Origin: Colletotrichum lupini
Lineage: Eukaryota > Ascomycota > Sordariomycetes > Glomerellales > Glomerellaceae
Length of the DNA stretch: 64,000 bases
Direction of reading: 5' to 3'
Assembly (NCBI RefSeq): GCF_023278565.1
Contig: NC_064676.1
Location: forward strand, 186,001 to 250,000
Part shown: positions 48,900 to 62,759 of the stretch, one piece after another
Numbering within the stretch: position 1 is the first letter of the stretch
How the letters are laid out: each line of letters starts with the position of its first letter
Notes under the pieces: generated by a model
Told to the model about the DNA's origin: nothing
The model's input: the letters and a program-made list of their open reading frames with translations, nothing else
Database searches by the model: none
Program-made: the position numbers and the translations under genes

Positions 48900-50790
48900 A
48901 CTATACTTCTTTTTTTACAATATTCTAATTCCGTATTATTTTTTAATTACGACTCTCTCGCTATACTATTGCTAAGTATTTACCAAAATATCTATTATTT
49001 TACGTATTTAAAATATACTTAATATAGAGTATAATTTTAAAAAGAGCTTCTATAGTCTCCGCAGTAGTACTCTTTATATACGCTACTTAGCTAGCCTATA
49101 TTATAATATTAACGAGCTCGTTTATATTACTAATACTTATATTATTAAGTATATTATTTATTAAATTAATAAGAAGAAGTGTTCTATTATAAGTCGTTAA
49201 GTCTTTACTAATTCGTTACTAAAATATTAGCTAATAATATCTTTTAAGTTCTTAAAGAGCTATATAGCGCCGCTTAGTTTATTTAGAATACTCTTATAAA
49301 GTTCCGTAATACTAAGGAGTAAGGTAACCTTAACTTTTATAAACGTAGCTACGTTCTCTATATTTTTAGTTATATTATTAGTATATAAAAAAAAGTCGCT
49401 ATTTATATTACTAACCCGTTAGTAAGTAATAAGGTAAAGAAAGTTTACTTTAAATAAGCTACTTTTTAAGAGCTTATTATTAACTACGAATATCTAAACT
49501 TATTAATCTCGATTATAATAAGTCGTTAATAATTATTTAATAAATTTTCTTTTTATTAATTTAGATTTCTCTTCTTAAGTTAGTATCCTTAATATTAATA
49601 ATAAAACTAAAATTATATCCTATTTTAATTGCCTCTAGCTAGCTTATTTTTATAATAATAGCTGTATAACCGCTCTATAAAATAACCTTAACGCTCTAAC
49701 TTAGTATTATAAAAAGACTTTTAAAAGCGTTATTATTACGTATATTTAGGAGTTTCTTATTTTCCCTACTTTTCGTAAATACGTTACTAAGTTCTTAATA
49801 AATAAAGTACTTATTTATACCGTTACTATATATAGCACTACCCCTATTTCCTATAATCCCGAGACTCGGACTTTTATTAAAAAGCGTGCTCTTATTATTA
49901 ACTATATTCTTAATAATAATAATAAGTAAAATAACTTTAGGTTTAAGTTTAATAAGTCCTAGTACGAGGATACCGAATTTAAAGAGCTCGGTAATAATTT
50001 AAAAAATTCTCTTTTTTAGTATTATAATAAGCGCCGCTATTTTAATATTAATAATTTATTAACCCCTACCTATAACACTCTCTTTAGTATAAATAAGGGT
50101 ACCCTAGCCCTTAGTTATATTACTTTAGATCTTAATAAGGCTAGTATTACGCTCTTCTCGCTCTAAATAAAAGCTTTATAATAGCTTAACGAGGCTATTA
50201 CTTATACTAAAATTAAAGCCGTAGGTTATAATAAGTAGTTCGACGTTAATAAGTTCTTTATAAATATTAATATTACTAAGGTCCCTTAGCTTAACTAAGA
50301 CTACGAGAGTGTTACTTTAAATAACGTCCCCTATCCCCGACCTATTATTAATAATAATAGCGTTACGCCCCTTATTTTACCTCTTATTCCGCTTCTTATT
50401 ATAGCTCCTATTATACTTCTTATTATAGCTCCCGTTATACTTCTTATTATAACTCCCGTTATGCCTCCTATTATAGCCTTTAATAATAACTAAGTAATAA
50501 ATACTTTACGAACCGCTATTATTAATATATATAATACTCTATATAACTTCGACTACCTCTCTTTTACTTATCGTAATATTAATAAAGTTAACGGCTTTAT
50601 TTTAAGTAATTAGCTAAGTACGCATATAAAGCCTCCCCGCTTCTTACTTACTAAGTAAATTACTATTACTAATTATTAAGCTTTAAAAGTATACGCTAAA
50701 GCCGCTATTACTACCACTAGTATTATATAAATTACTCCCCTTATATAGCTAGATTTTAATAATCTCTTAATAACGTATTACTAAGGGTTA
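48900..50790 (+). pseudogene. Long decayed ORF antisense to pol inside the Gypsy element
   Basis: From about 49560 to 50790 one + strand frame stays open except for TAG/TAA codons, which sit where W or Q fits. That is roughly 400 codons containing stretches such as FPTFRKYVTKFLINKV, YSTTPISYNPETRTFIKKR, KGTLALSYITLDLNKASITL and VKVYAKAAITTTS-like text. Upstream, about 49200-49550, a different + frame looks coding (FVTKILANNIFQVLKELYSAA), so a frameshift or intron is likely near 49.55 kb. It lies between the integrase end and the left LTR, opposite in sense to pol. No family is recognised. It may be an accessory ORF of the element or a remnant of captured host or transposon sequence. Confidence 0.55.
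50391..50478 (+). repeat. 24-bp tandem repeat inside the antisense ORF
   Basis: About three and a half units based on CTTCTTATTATAGCTCCCGT plus TATA. The unit length is a multiple of three, so in the + frame it encodes a repeated LLIIAPVI-type octapeptide. Units differ mainly by C/T and G/A changes. Confidence 0.7.
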
Positions 50791-53700
50791 TAATACTATA
50801 TCTTTTTTTTAAAAATTATACTAAGCTAAATAAAAAGGGTTTATAATATATTATTAATTAACTTATTTTTAATAATCTTTTATTACGAACTTAACGTTTA
50901 TTATCCTATTTTATATATACCCTTTTCTTATAGCGTTCGAATTTATTAACTATTTCTACTACCCTTTTAAAATACTTAATAAGCTCTTACGTATTATACT
51001 TAATAAGCTACTTAGCTTATTTAACGAGATATTATAAGTTTCCTCCCTCGCTTTATATCGTAACGATTTTTTTAACTTTTTAAACGTTTTACTTATTCTC
51101 TAACTCCGAGAGATTTACTATTTAATTACTAACCGTTCGGTAATTTCCCTATAGCTTAAACTAAAAAACTAAAAAAATATTATATATTTTTTAATATTAC
51201 TTTAATAAATATACTTAGTAAGCCTATTTCCCTACCCTTTTAGTTATTACTATTTTAATATATCTTAGTACTAGTTTATTATTTTTAAATCGTATATTCT
51301 TCGTTAATAAGCCGACGACCTCTTTATAATTAAACTCCTTTAGGGTAAATGTTTTATTATAATAAGCTACTTAGCTCTTAGAAGCTTATGCCTATACTTG
51401 CGTAGCTTAGGCCCTAATTTCCCTAATTTTTTAAACCCTTTTTTAAACCCCCTAAACTATAGCCTTATAATTAGGTATATATTTAATATACCTAGGGTAA
51501 TAGCTATATAATACTATATACGGGGATACTTTTATAATAGAGTATTAGCTATTATTATATATAAACTCGGCCTTTTTTAATTATGCTACTTACTTATTTA
51601 GCGAGCCCTTAGTATAAATCCTTAAATACTTTTTTAATATTTAATAAGTTCGTTCCGTTTAGCTATCCGTTTATAAATAATACGTAATAAATAATTAGTA
51701 ATATATTACCCGTTCTTTAGCAAACTCTTCTTAAAATATACTTATAAAGAGCTTATTTCTATTTATAATAATATTTTTAAGCGTACTAAACTTATATTTA
51801 ACCTCCTAGTATAAAATATTTACTATTTATATTATATTAAGTATTTTAATAATAAGTAAGAACTTTATAAACTTTATTATGTAATAAATAATAACTAAGA
51901 TATTATTATACTTTATATTATTATTATAAGCGCTTAGTAATAGCCCCGTAATAAAGTTTATAAATATTTTTTAAAATAGGTATAAGGGTAGTAGTAATAA
52001 TTATAGCTACCCGTACGGCTTATATCTTAAGGTTATAACTCCTAAATAATACTTATAGTTCTTAACGTATTCTTAAATATCTCGTTAAATATTTTCTTAA
52101 TAGAACTTCCTCTAAATTAGCTCGAGAGTTTTCGTAGCTCTTATATAACCTACCCTATAGTCGTTATAATATTAATAAAGGATTTCTATTTAAAAAGACT
52201 TTACTTAAGGAATAACGAGTCTTTTTTTAAAAAATAGTATACCCTATTTATTAAGTAAATATACTCTTAGCTTATTAATTATAGCGTAAACTCTTATTAA
52301 TTATAATATATAAAACTTATTTTTAACTTATAGTCCTCTAACGAGCTCCTTAGTCTTTAATAAAAAATAAAAAGCGAATACTATTTCGCCCCTTATAAGC
52401 TCCTTTATAATAGGGCATAAAATATACTATTTTAATATAATAACCCTAGCTCTATCTAACTCTTCTTTATCCTTACCGGACTATTAACGAGCGTTTATTA
52501 ATAACTCTCTTACTTTTTTACCTCGAGTTATTATAGTAATAACTATTACTATTTTATTAGTGCGCCCTATAATACGTTATTAATATACGAAAAAGAATTC
52601 CCTATCCCTAGAGCTAGCCGATATCTAGCCGGGATTATAAAAAGAGGCTTTAACTACTTAAATATATACTTTAATAATATTATTTTATCTTTTTAAACTA
52701 ATTATCTTTTACTAAACGTTGGGTAGTAGTTTACTAATAAGACGTAGGTTTTAAGCTAGTATAAAGAGGACGTCCTTATAAAGTACTTTCCCTTTCATAT
52801 AGTTTAGCTTTTTAAATAGACCGTCCGCCGGGTTCGTTTTCTTTAGTTAGTATTCTAAATTAAAGTTAAATATTAATAATTTATATACTTATTTTATAAG
52901 CCTTTTCTAAAAGTCCCGCGCTAGTATACTAATTACTCCCTTAAGTACTTAGTAATCCGTTAAAACTATAAACTTTTATAAAAGGCCCTAGAAATAATAA
53001 GCTTAGTACTCTAGCCCTTTTACTATAATAAGTAGTTTTTATTAGCCTATAGCCTATTACTACTCCGTATCTATAAGCTTCTATAACTAATAAATAATAA
53101 GTCGCTATTTTTTATTAACTTATTACAATAAGATTACTATAATAGCTTTAATTAAAACGTCGGTTTTTACTTATATAATACGTTATAAGTTCTAATATAT
53201 AAGTATAATTATTAAAATAAAAGCGACCTTTAGCTAATTAAACGCCTCGTCTACTTCTTTAGTTTATTAAAAGTCCCTTATCTACCCCTTTTCTATTTTT
53301 AATAATATTATTATTAATATAACGATACCTAAGTATTTAGTAATAAACTTCTAATAGAAGTTATAAAACCCTAAAAATACTTAAATATCCCTAATAGACT
53401 CTAGCGCTTTTTAATTAGTAATCGTTCGTACTTATAACGAGTTAATCTCGATTCTTTTTAATATAATAATATAACCTAAAAACTCGACCCTCTTTTAATA
53501 AAACGAGCACTTTAATAGTTTAGTAAAAAGCCCGTATAAACATAAATATTAAAGGACCTTTTTAATATCCTCCGTATACTACTCCTTTATTATTAAGTAG
53601 ATTATTAAATCGTCTATATATACTATATAATAAGTATTTAATAAGTTAGCGAGCGCTTAGTAAATATATACCTAGAACGTTGCGGGTGCGTTCGTTAGCC

Positions 53701-56177
53701 CGAAAGGTATAATAATATACCTAAAGTAACTATATTAGCTCTAGAACGCTATTTTTTATCGGTCTTTTTTTTTAATTTAGATATAGTAATAAGTATCCCT
53801 AATATCTATTTTTAAAATTTATTTTGCTTTGCGAAGCTTATTTAAGAGCTCGCTAGTAAGTAGTAATAAGTATCGATTTTTTATAATTACTTTATTTAGC
53901 CCGTAGTAGTTTATATAAAAGCATAGCGTACTATCCTTTTTTAATATAAAAAGGATCGGTACCCTAGCCTTATTAATTAAAAGTATAATATAACTATTTA
54001 CTAAGTTCTTAGTAATATATATATAAAGCTTATCGAGTTATTTCTTATTTAATAAATAAATAGGACTATATAATAGTTTAGTACTTAGAACTAAGTTAAT
54101 AAAATATTCTACCCCGCTATATAACTACGGTCCTTTTACTAACTACTCGTTAAACGTCTTTATTTTTAATTAAAGTTTTAGTAATAGACCCCCTCGTAAT
54201 TTAGTCTCTATTACCCCCGCAATACTTCTTATAATAATAATATATAATATATACGCCCTCTCGCAATTCTTAATAATATTACGAGCTATTACCTCTAGTT
54301 TAGTAACCGAAATAGGCTTATATAACTATATATTCGTTACTATATTAATACGAATACCTTCTTAGCTTATTAATAATTATAATAATAAGAGGTTTACTAT
54401 TCTTTTATCCTTATTAATTATAATAAATAGTTATTAAATCTTTTTTAACTACTTATAGTAGTTAATAAAAAAGAGTATTAACTAATAAGCTTTCCCGTAG
54501 CCTACGGCTTTACCCTAAAAATCCCTTAATAAAAGAGCTATAGTAATAGCCGGGGTTAACCCTAAATAGGTTATAAGCTTAGTATTAATAATATTTATCT
54601 CGGAGTATATATTTATATTAATTTTTACTAGCCTTTGAGTAATACCTCGTAGAACTATTACCCTACCCTTTATAATTATTCTTATTAATACTTTTTTAAT
54701 ACTTAGTATAAGCATATTAGGTATATTACTTATACTTACTCGTTTTTTAACGAGTCGACCTCTTTAAGTCTTAGCTTAGTAATAACTTATTAAATAGTTA
54801 TTAACGTTAGCTTTAATTAGGGGTACGTTGGCTTATTATTACCCCTACTTCCCGACTTATTTTTCTAGTACTTATTAAATATATAGCCTATTTTATTATA
54901 TATAAAGTACTTAATATTATTACTACGACGCTTCTATAATAGCTCGGCGCGAGTACTCTTATTATATAGCTTTTATAATATTATTCTTAATAAGTCCTTA
55001 GAGCCTAGCCCCTTAGAGCTCTCCCTACTCTTTTTTTTATAAAAAAGGGATATTTAATATAGTTACTTTAATAACGAATATAGCCTTTTTTTATTATCCT
55101 TTTATAACTAGTTGCCGCCCTTTTATTAATTTAATAACTATAGTTTATTAGCCTCGTAAATTATATTACGTACTCTCTTAATTAAGACCTTATAATAAAT
55201 TAGATCGTCCTATAGCTAAGATAATAGTTTAAAAAAGAACTAATATACCTCTACTTTCGAATTCTCTATATTTTTTATATTAAGGTTATAATAAATCGCT
55301 AATTACTTAGTAAGGAACTAAGTAGGGGTCTAGCCCTCTTTTAGCCTCTTTATTCTTAGCTCTTTATAATATTCCCGTTTTTAAATCTCGGGGTTTACGT
55401 ATTATTAATAAATAAACGCTAAAAAGTCGCCCTAAGAGAGGGGATCCTAGAGGCTCTTCTCGTAATTATATTATTACGTTTATAATAATAAGGATATTTT
55501 AAATAGGGCCTATTTAATATACTATTCTATAGTACTTTTTATACAAAGCTTATTACCTACTTTTATAATAATAATCTAGTCTACTACCTAAGTACTTATA
55601 AACTCTTTTCTAATTAGTTTATAATTATAAAAAAGAGGCTTTTCGTATTCTTATTAACTTAAATACGTCGCTAGCCGCTTAGTAAGTTATTAAACGAGCT
55701 CCTCGTATCGACGCCGTTCTTAGTTTTAATTTTTAATTATTATTTCTATCGTTTTATAAAAATAGGTTATTATTAAGCTTATAAGGTTTACTAAACTAGC
55801 TATTTTAATACTACCCGCGCCTTTATATATATTTTAACTTTATATATTTAGTAATTAGTTATTAATAAACGCCCCGTTTATAATAAATAGGGTTTTTAGA
55901 GTATTAACGGGGTAACTAACTTATAAAAGTAATTTACTCCGATTATCTTCTTCGTCTAGCTCTTTTATAAATATTAATATTTAAATAGGACTCGCCCTAT
56001 AATAAGCTCGTTCTCCCGGATAGAATAGGGTTAAATAATCGACTTTAAATAGCTATAGCTCGTTAATACTAACGGCTTTTTATTAATAGCTAAGCGTCGT
56101 TTTATTAACGTTCCGTTCGTTTCCGTAATTTATTATTACTTATACTAATTATTCTATGAAAATAGAAGCTTTAGAAT

Positions 56178-56367
56178 TATAAAAGATTAGGCTATAAATA
56201 CTTAACTAGCGAGGCTATAATATAAATATAAGTATATTATAAAACTAAAGCTTATAGAGTCCTTTATAAAGGCTCTATTCTTTAAAAAGTTTTTTTATAA
56301 TACGATCCGTATACTGGTTACTAAGTTATTAGCGTCCTATTACTAGCCGCATCCCGAATTTATTATA
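56178..56367 (-). repeat. Gypsy LTR, right
   Basis: 190 bp, the same length as the left LTR and with the same ends (TATAAAAGATTAGG .. GAATTTATTATA). Differences are transitions of the RIP type in both copies. Confidence 0.92.
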
Positions 56368-59300
56368 AATATATACTCCTTATATAAGCTTAGCTTTATA
56401 CTACTTCTTAATATTAATTATATTTAAATTAATAAAGTTAATCTTCTTACCCTACCCCTTTTATTAAAAAATAACGGGTTCCTTTTTAATAATAAACATC
56501 TTATTATTAAATACTAAGGGGGTATTTATTATAAAGACTTTTTTTAGTTTTATTATAAAGCCCGCTTTTTAAAGCTCTTTATCCTCCTTTTTTATAAAGT
56601 TAATATTAAATAAGCTTAATATATCGTTAGTTTATACTCTAATAATCTTAAATTAATTACTTTTATACTCTAAGATTAATAAGTACGGGTCGTATATAAA
56701 TATAATTATTAATAATTAATTAATATAAAAATCGTAATATATAGCTTATTAATAAGTACCCGATTTTACGAGCTTATATAATAGCTTAAGTACTTTAATA
56801 ATTATACTTTCTAAGTATTTATTAACTATTTCTTTTAATAAATAAGCTAGGATTTTCTTTATAAGCCCTATAACTAATTAAGTATAGGCCTAGGTAATAT
56901 CACGGCTCTAAATCTTATATCCCTTTTTCTATAATAATACTATTAATATGATTATTAGCCGTTAGCTATAATATTATATAATAAGTAATTATATAAGTAG
57001 CGTCGCCTTTTTAATATTACTATACCCTTAGATTATATACCTAAACTTCTCGTATAGTTAGGGTATTCTTTTTTTTTTAATCTTATAAATTATTCATAAT
57101 TTAAATATATAAAGGTTTATATACTTTTCTAAGTTATAAAGAATAAATTAATAAACCCCTCGATTATAAAAAGTATTTATTTCGATAAGATCTAATCCCT
57201 TAAATAGCTTTTTATTAATTATAATTACGCCTTTTTTACGTAATTTAACTACTAGCTCGAAATCGGTTTTTTTTTTACTATATAAAAAGTATTAATTACT
57301 TTATTATTAATAATAAATTATTATATTAGGGCTTATTATTATATTCTTCTATAACGTCTTATTAATAATATTAGTACTTTTTTAATAATTTCTTTTTTTT
57401 TATTATTTATTAATATTATTATAACGATCTCGTTAAGGATAATATCTTATACCTCTACTACGGGTTATATAGTTTCCCCTAGCTCTTCTTCTTTTTATAA
57501 ATTAAAAATTACTTTATTAAGATTTATATAATATAGTTTAACTATTATAATTAATATTTTAAGGGGCTAATTACGATCCTTTATAACTACGTAAAATCGC
57601 TCGTTAATAGAAATTAATTTATATAACTTAGTTTATTATTAAGTAATTTTACGCTATATTTATATATCCGAATTTAATAATATATCTAAATTACCCCCTA
57701 TATTAGGCCTATTATATATAATAATTACCTCGTTAACTTACTTTTTTATACTTATTTTACGTAATACCCTTATTACTTTTTTAACTACTTAGGCTCGTTA
57801 GCTTATATTTAATAATAGTAGCGAGGCTAAGGTTATTCTTAAATATATTTTAAATACTAATAGTATTAGTATAAGCCCGTCAAGCCCTATAGTATTATTA
57901 TAATATTTAAGTACTATTTAAAGATATTCGTTATTAATAAAATCGGGATTTTCTTTTTTAATAATTCTAAACGCCCTTTTTAACTATTAATATACCCTTT
58001 TTACTTTTTTAATATTATAATATGCTTTAACGGGTACGACTTTTAACTATATACTATAGGCCGTCGTATTTCTTTTAAATTTTACTAATTTAAAATTAGT
58101 ATTAATATTAGTTTTAATACTATTTAGCGGTCCTTAGTATATATTAATTTATCCTTTTTATAAGGCTATTTACACTATTTTTATTTATAAATCCTAAAGG
58201 AATTACTTTATTTAAAAAGATATAGTTATATTAATTATATATAGGACTAGCTAACTATTTAAATAGAAAATATCGCCGACGATTTCTTAATTAAAGTTAA
58301 GCTTATTACGTAATTTAAATTTAAATTTATATAGGCTTTGCGTATTTATTTAGTATTAGTAGTATACTTTTATTAACTACTCTAGCGCCCCTATTTTAAT
58401 ATTATTATTATTTAATTACTTTAAGAGGTTATATAGCCTTATAACTAACGGGTACTTAAATCTTTAGTATAATTATCTAAGTTTACTTTTCGTTAAGTAA
58501 TTAATAAATTTCGTATTATTAATAAGCCTTATAAACGTATACCCCTATTATTATTTAATTATTTTAAAATATTTATTATTAAAAATTCTATTCCTCGTAT
58601 TATGAAATATAATACCTAGTTAATTTATATTTTTTAGATATAAAAGAAATGGGGTATTAATAAATAAAATATAAAAAGTTATTATTTTAAAATACGTCTT
58701 TACTTTTACTATACCTAGGGTAATAATTTCCTTACTTAGGCCAAAGCTAATTTTTATAATACTTATTGTTAACGTATTAAGCGTTATTAATATAATCTTT
58801 TATAGCGCTTAGAATTACCTTTTTCTTTTTATTAACTATTATAATACCTTAGTATTTAAAATAATCCTATAGAAATTATCTAGGCCGTACTTTTTACTTA
58901 TATAAAATACTTATACGAGCTTATTATTTAAGGGATTTGAGTAGTATAAAAAGAAACCCTCTAGCTACCCCTAGATTTACTTAGTACTATATTCTTTTTT
59001 TTTAAATATTAAGAAAAGTAGCGTCTTTTCTTTTAGTATTAAAAAAATAGGCTTTTATTTTAAAAAATTCGCCCTTTTAGCCGCTTTTATATTTATTATT
59101 TAAGGGACCTTTTTTTATTATTTATAAATAAAAGCCTACTTATTAAGAGCTTTTATTACCCTTTATTCGTTTAGTTTTATATATTTTTTAAAAGCTAATA
59201 AAGTAAAAAAAGAGTAATTAACGTCGTTAATTTTGTTATAATCTAATTTATTAATATAAGGGGCGAGATTTTTTTATTTTCTAAATTTCTTATAGGGGGT

Positions 59301-61346
59301 AAATACTCTTAGCTATTATTTTAACTACTATTATTAAGTTTATACCCCTAGATCTACTTTTATATATAATAAAGAATTAGTTAAACTAACGAGGGTTAGT
59401 TTTATTATTTACTACCCTTAACTTTATATACTATTCATATAATTTCGTACGCTCTTTTTTAAAATAATTACTTAATTAATATTTATCCTTTTTATAAATA
59501 TAATATTACTTTTTTATTACCTTATTTACGAGTTAAATCTCTACTTATTTAATAAATCTAGGCCTCTTTATTAATAATTACCGTATTTAGCCTCTTTTCT
59601 TTTCTTATTATACGTCCGATCGACTTAATATTATTAATAAGGGCTATTATACGCTTAGAAATAGGTTTAGCGTAGTATTTTTATTTTAATATTAAAGCTA
59701 GATCTTAGCCTTAAATAGAGCGTTTCGTAATTTTCGGGTACTTGGTATAGGGTTATTTTTATTTTTAATATATACTAAACTACGGTATAAAAATATTTAA
59801 CTTGTTATTTATTAATTCTTTTATTTAGCTAGGTTTTTACTAGCTTATTAATTTAATTAATAAGCTCTTTAAGGATTTTTACTCGTAATTTACCCTCTAT
59901 TATCCTAGCTATAAATATAAAAAGAATTACTTATAGCTTAAATAAGAGCTTTAAGTTTTTATTATAAGTCTCGAAGCGGCTTTAAATTATATTAATAATA
60001 TTAAGAAAGTCGTTTTAATTAAAATTACGTACTACTTCGTAATAATAATTAGAGCCTTTATTTATAAAGACGATATTAATTACTAAATAGTATTAGTATT
60101 CCCTAATCCCGACCTTTTTATAATAATTATAAAATATCGTTAGGGTTTTTTATAAAACCTTATATTTCCCCCTAAAATATAATTTCTTTTTGAAAAAGAT
60201 TTTTTTAAAGTTTATAAATTATTTCGTATTTATTACTATATTTTTAATATTTATATACGATCCCTATATTATTACGTATTATTAATAATTCTAAGTTGTT
60301 TATTTCTTTTTATATTAGCCGATCGGCGCTAAATTTCGTATTAATAATAGCGACGAGCTATAAATTAAAATAAATAAAATCGTTAATTATTATATTTTTA
60401 ATACTATATCTTATTTTTATATATCCTTTTATAATAATAGATTACTATTAGTAATTATAAAGAAGAAATCTATATTATTTACCTTTTTCTTAAATTTATT
60501 AACGCGATTATACGCCCTATCGACTTATACTTAGTTTTATAATACGAACTCCTCTTTTATAATTATTATTATTAAGATTTTATATAATTCTTATAACTAT
60601 AACTACGTTAATAATACCCCTCGTACGTAGAGGAATTTATTAATTATTTTTATAATTCCTAGGCTTATACTTACGAACTATTTATTTAGTTAGTAACTAA
60701 GGTCGTTTATAATTTTATAAAATAGGGGTTATCCCTATAGCCCCTTTTTTTTATAAACCTTAGTTAAATAGATTAATATTATGTTAATTTACTTATTATT
60801 AAACTAATTTATAATTCTATATATTTACGTCTCTTAATACTTTAAGTTAATATTTATTTATTTATAAAGGATTAAGATCTTATTTAAAATTAAGTTCCTC
60901 CCTTTTTTCTTTTACCCTAACTTATTAAAGATCGTACTTTAGCTCGTACTTATATTAATAATTATTAACGTATTTAATTTTAATAAGGATATATTTAATT
61001 TATATATTAGCTATAATAAATTCGTACTTTTATTACTTAACGAATTTATTAAAGTTTAAGAGATTTCTTTTGTTTTTATTATCTTATTACTACTCTCGCT
61101 TTTATTATTTTTAATAATTATTATTATTTTTTTAAATCGCTAGTTATTATATTTATTAAAATCCTCTTTTTTATTTAGTATAAAAAGGTTAGTTCTAGTA
61201 GTTCCTTTTTTTAATAATAGTAATAGACGTTTATATTATTATAAAAAGATATAATAATTAGTCTCGGGATCTTTATTAATTATTAATTTCTACTACTCCG
61301 TATATTTTTAGCTTCTTAAGCCTCGTACTTTTTATAATTTCTAAAT

Positions 61347-61899
61347 AGCTTCTTTTTTTAACTTATTTTTTCTTTAGAGTAGTATTTTATAAAAATAATT
61401 AAAAATAGATATTAAGTAGCTTTTAAATAAGCTAAATAAGCTATTAAATATAATTAGCGAAGTTAAGCCCTTTTTCTTATAAAATTATAAACGTTAAGGA
61501 CTTATCGAAGATACTTACTTATTACTTATATTTAATAAGGGTAAATATTTTAAAAAATCTTTTCTCTTACGGCTTCTTAATATCTTATTTTATATTTTTA
61601 AGCCCTTTTTATAACTTAATTACGGTTAAGTACTTATTACTTATTAATAATCCTTTTTATTACTTAGTTAATTTTTTAAAATTAGTAATTTCGCGCTAGG
61701 AGCTAGTATAAAAAAGAAGCCCTTAGTAATATTCTAGGGAATTCCTTTTTTTCCTCCTTAAATCCTCGTCCTCTTATTCTTTTTTTAGGCTAATAATAGT
61801 TATAATAAAAAGTTATAAGACTACTTTAAGGTAGCTACTTTCTTTTTAAGTTAATTTTTAAAATTTATAATACTCTTAATTCAATATTATTAAAACCTT
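61347..61899. mobile_element. About 553-bp insertion of unknown type in Copia copy 2
   Basis: Copy 1 reads CTAAATCCCCTCC without interruption at 9536-9548. In copy 2 the same site is split after CTAAAT (61341-61346), and CCCCTCC resumes at 61905 after a second TTAAAT (61899-61904). This fits a 5- to 6-bp target duplication changed by one C-to-T. The insert is AT-rich with no ORF. It holds a TATAAAAAAG box near 61712 and no clear inverted ends, so a solo LTR of another family is more likely than a MITE. Confidence 0.6.
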
Positions 61900-62553
61900 T
61901 AAATCCCCTCCTCCCTTATTAAACTGTCCCTTATATTATATTTTTAAATAATACTCGGGGAGTAGTTAAAAAGGCTATAAAAAGATCGTTTAAATTATAA
62001 GTTTTAAAGTTATATTTATAAGATCTTCGTAATAATAAACCTTTTTATATATTATAAATCTCTTAGTTTTATAACTCTTATATAAGTTCTTATTACGCTT
62101 ATTAAGAATATTTATATTTAAAAATCCTTTTTTTTAATTACGTAGTACTTTTTTATATTATATTAATAAGCTCGTTTATTATACTAATTAATTAAATAAG
62201 TAGTTATTTTATAAGTATTTTTTTTATTAATTTAACTAGTTAAGTTTTAATTATAAGCTAGTTATAAAAAAGTTATTTAATAAAAAAGCTATTTAAAATA
62301 ATAATAAAAAGCTAATTACTTGAGCGATTTTATTAATTAATATAAGTTAATATAATAAATATTAACCTCTCGTAAATAGTAAAAAGCTATAATTACTTAA
62401 TTCTATATAGTATTTAAAAATTACCCCTTTTTATCTATTTTTATAAAATTAATTAGTAAGAATCTCTTATTTTATATAGTATTAAGAGGTTATCTCTTTT
62501 ATATAGCGAGATACCTTACCGATTTATAATAATGAAATTTAATTATTAATAAG

Positions 62554-62759
62554 TATTAATATCCCTATTATAAAGTATTTAGTTCGAATTATAATTAACA
62601 AAGAGATTAATTAAACTATATAAATATTTACGTAGTAGGTATAAAAAGGAGGTTCTAATTATAGGTTAGGCTAGTTATAATAATCCTAAATAGGGCCCCC
62701 TAATTAGCCCCTGCGCAGTCGGCTATATACCGCGGTTAAATTAGACTTCTAATCCGATA
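62554..62759 (-). repeat. Copia copy 2 LTR, right
   Basis: 206 bp, starts TATTAATATCCC and ends CCGATA. The outer quarter (CTGCGCAGTCGGC, CCGCGG) is markedly less mutated than the rest. Confidence 0.9.

Larger units (their letters stand above)
48303..56367 (-). mobile_element. Ty3/Gypsy LTR retrotransposon nested in Copia copy 2
   Basis: 8065 bp with 190-bp LTRs and a perfect 5-bp target duplication AATAT (48298-48302 and 56368-56372). The interrupted Copia sequence resumes exactly at the position seen uninterrupted in copy 1 near 4600. A G-rich polypurine tract (CTCCCCCCTTAC on the + strand, about 48497-48508) abuts the left LTR, so pol reads on minus. Decayed pol landmarks are in order: retroviral-type protease near 54515-54715 (SEINIINTKLITYLGL), RT near 53600-53720 (PFGLTNAPATF then VYIDDLI), RNase H, and an integrase zinc finger near 52090-52230 (VGYIRATKTLELIQRKFY). 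PR-RT-RH-IN is the Ty3/Gypsy order. An unexpected + strand ORF occupies the left end. Confidence 0.93.
47292..62759 (-). mobile_element. Ty1/Copia LTR retrotransposon, copy 2, carrying nested insertions
   Basis: Same family as 3598-10394, with alignable sequence along its whole length and the same orientation (pol on minus). It has 206-bp LTRs, and its 5-bp target duplication is GTTAG at the right (62760-62764) and ATTAG at the left (47287-47291), a single G-to-A difference. Without the nested Gypsy element plus its TSD (48303-56372) and the roughly 553-bp insertion, it is about 6.84 kb, close to the 6.80 kb of copy 1. It is much more RIP-decayed than copy 1: most positions that are G or C in copy 1 CpA/TpG contexts are A or T here. 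The Copia RT block corresponds to about 56600-56800. No intact ORF remains. Confidence 0.92.

Noticed and set aside
47292..62759. Long AT-rich block considered as a centromere or mitochondrial insert
   Set aside because: Resolved into two nested LTR retrotransposons with defined LTRs, target duplications and pol motifs.
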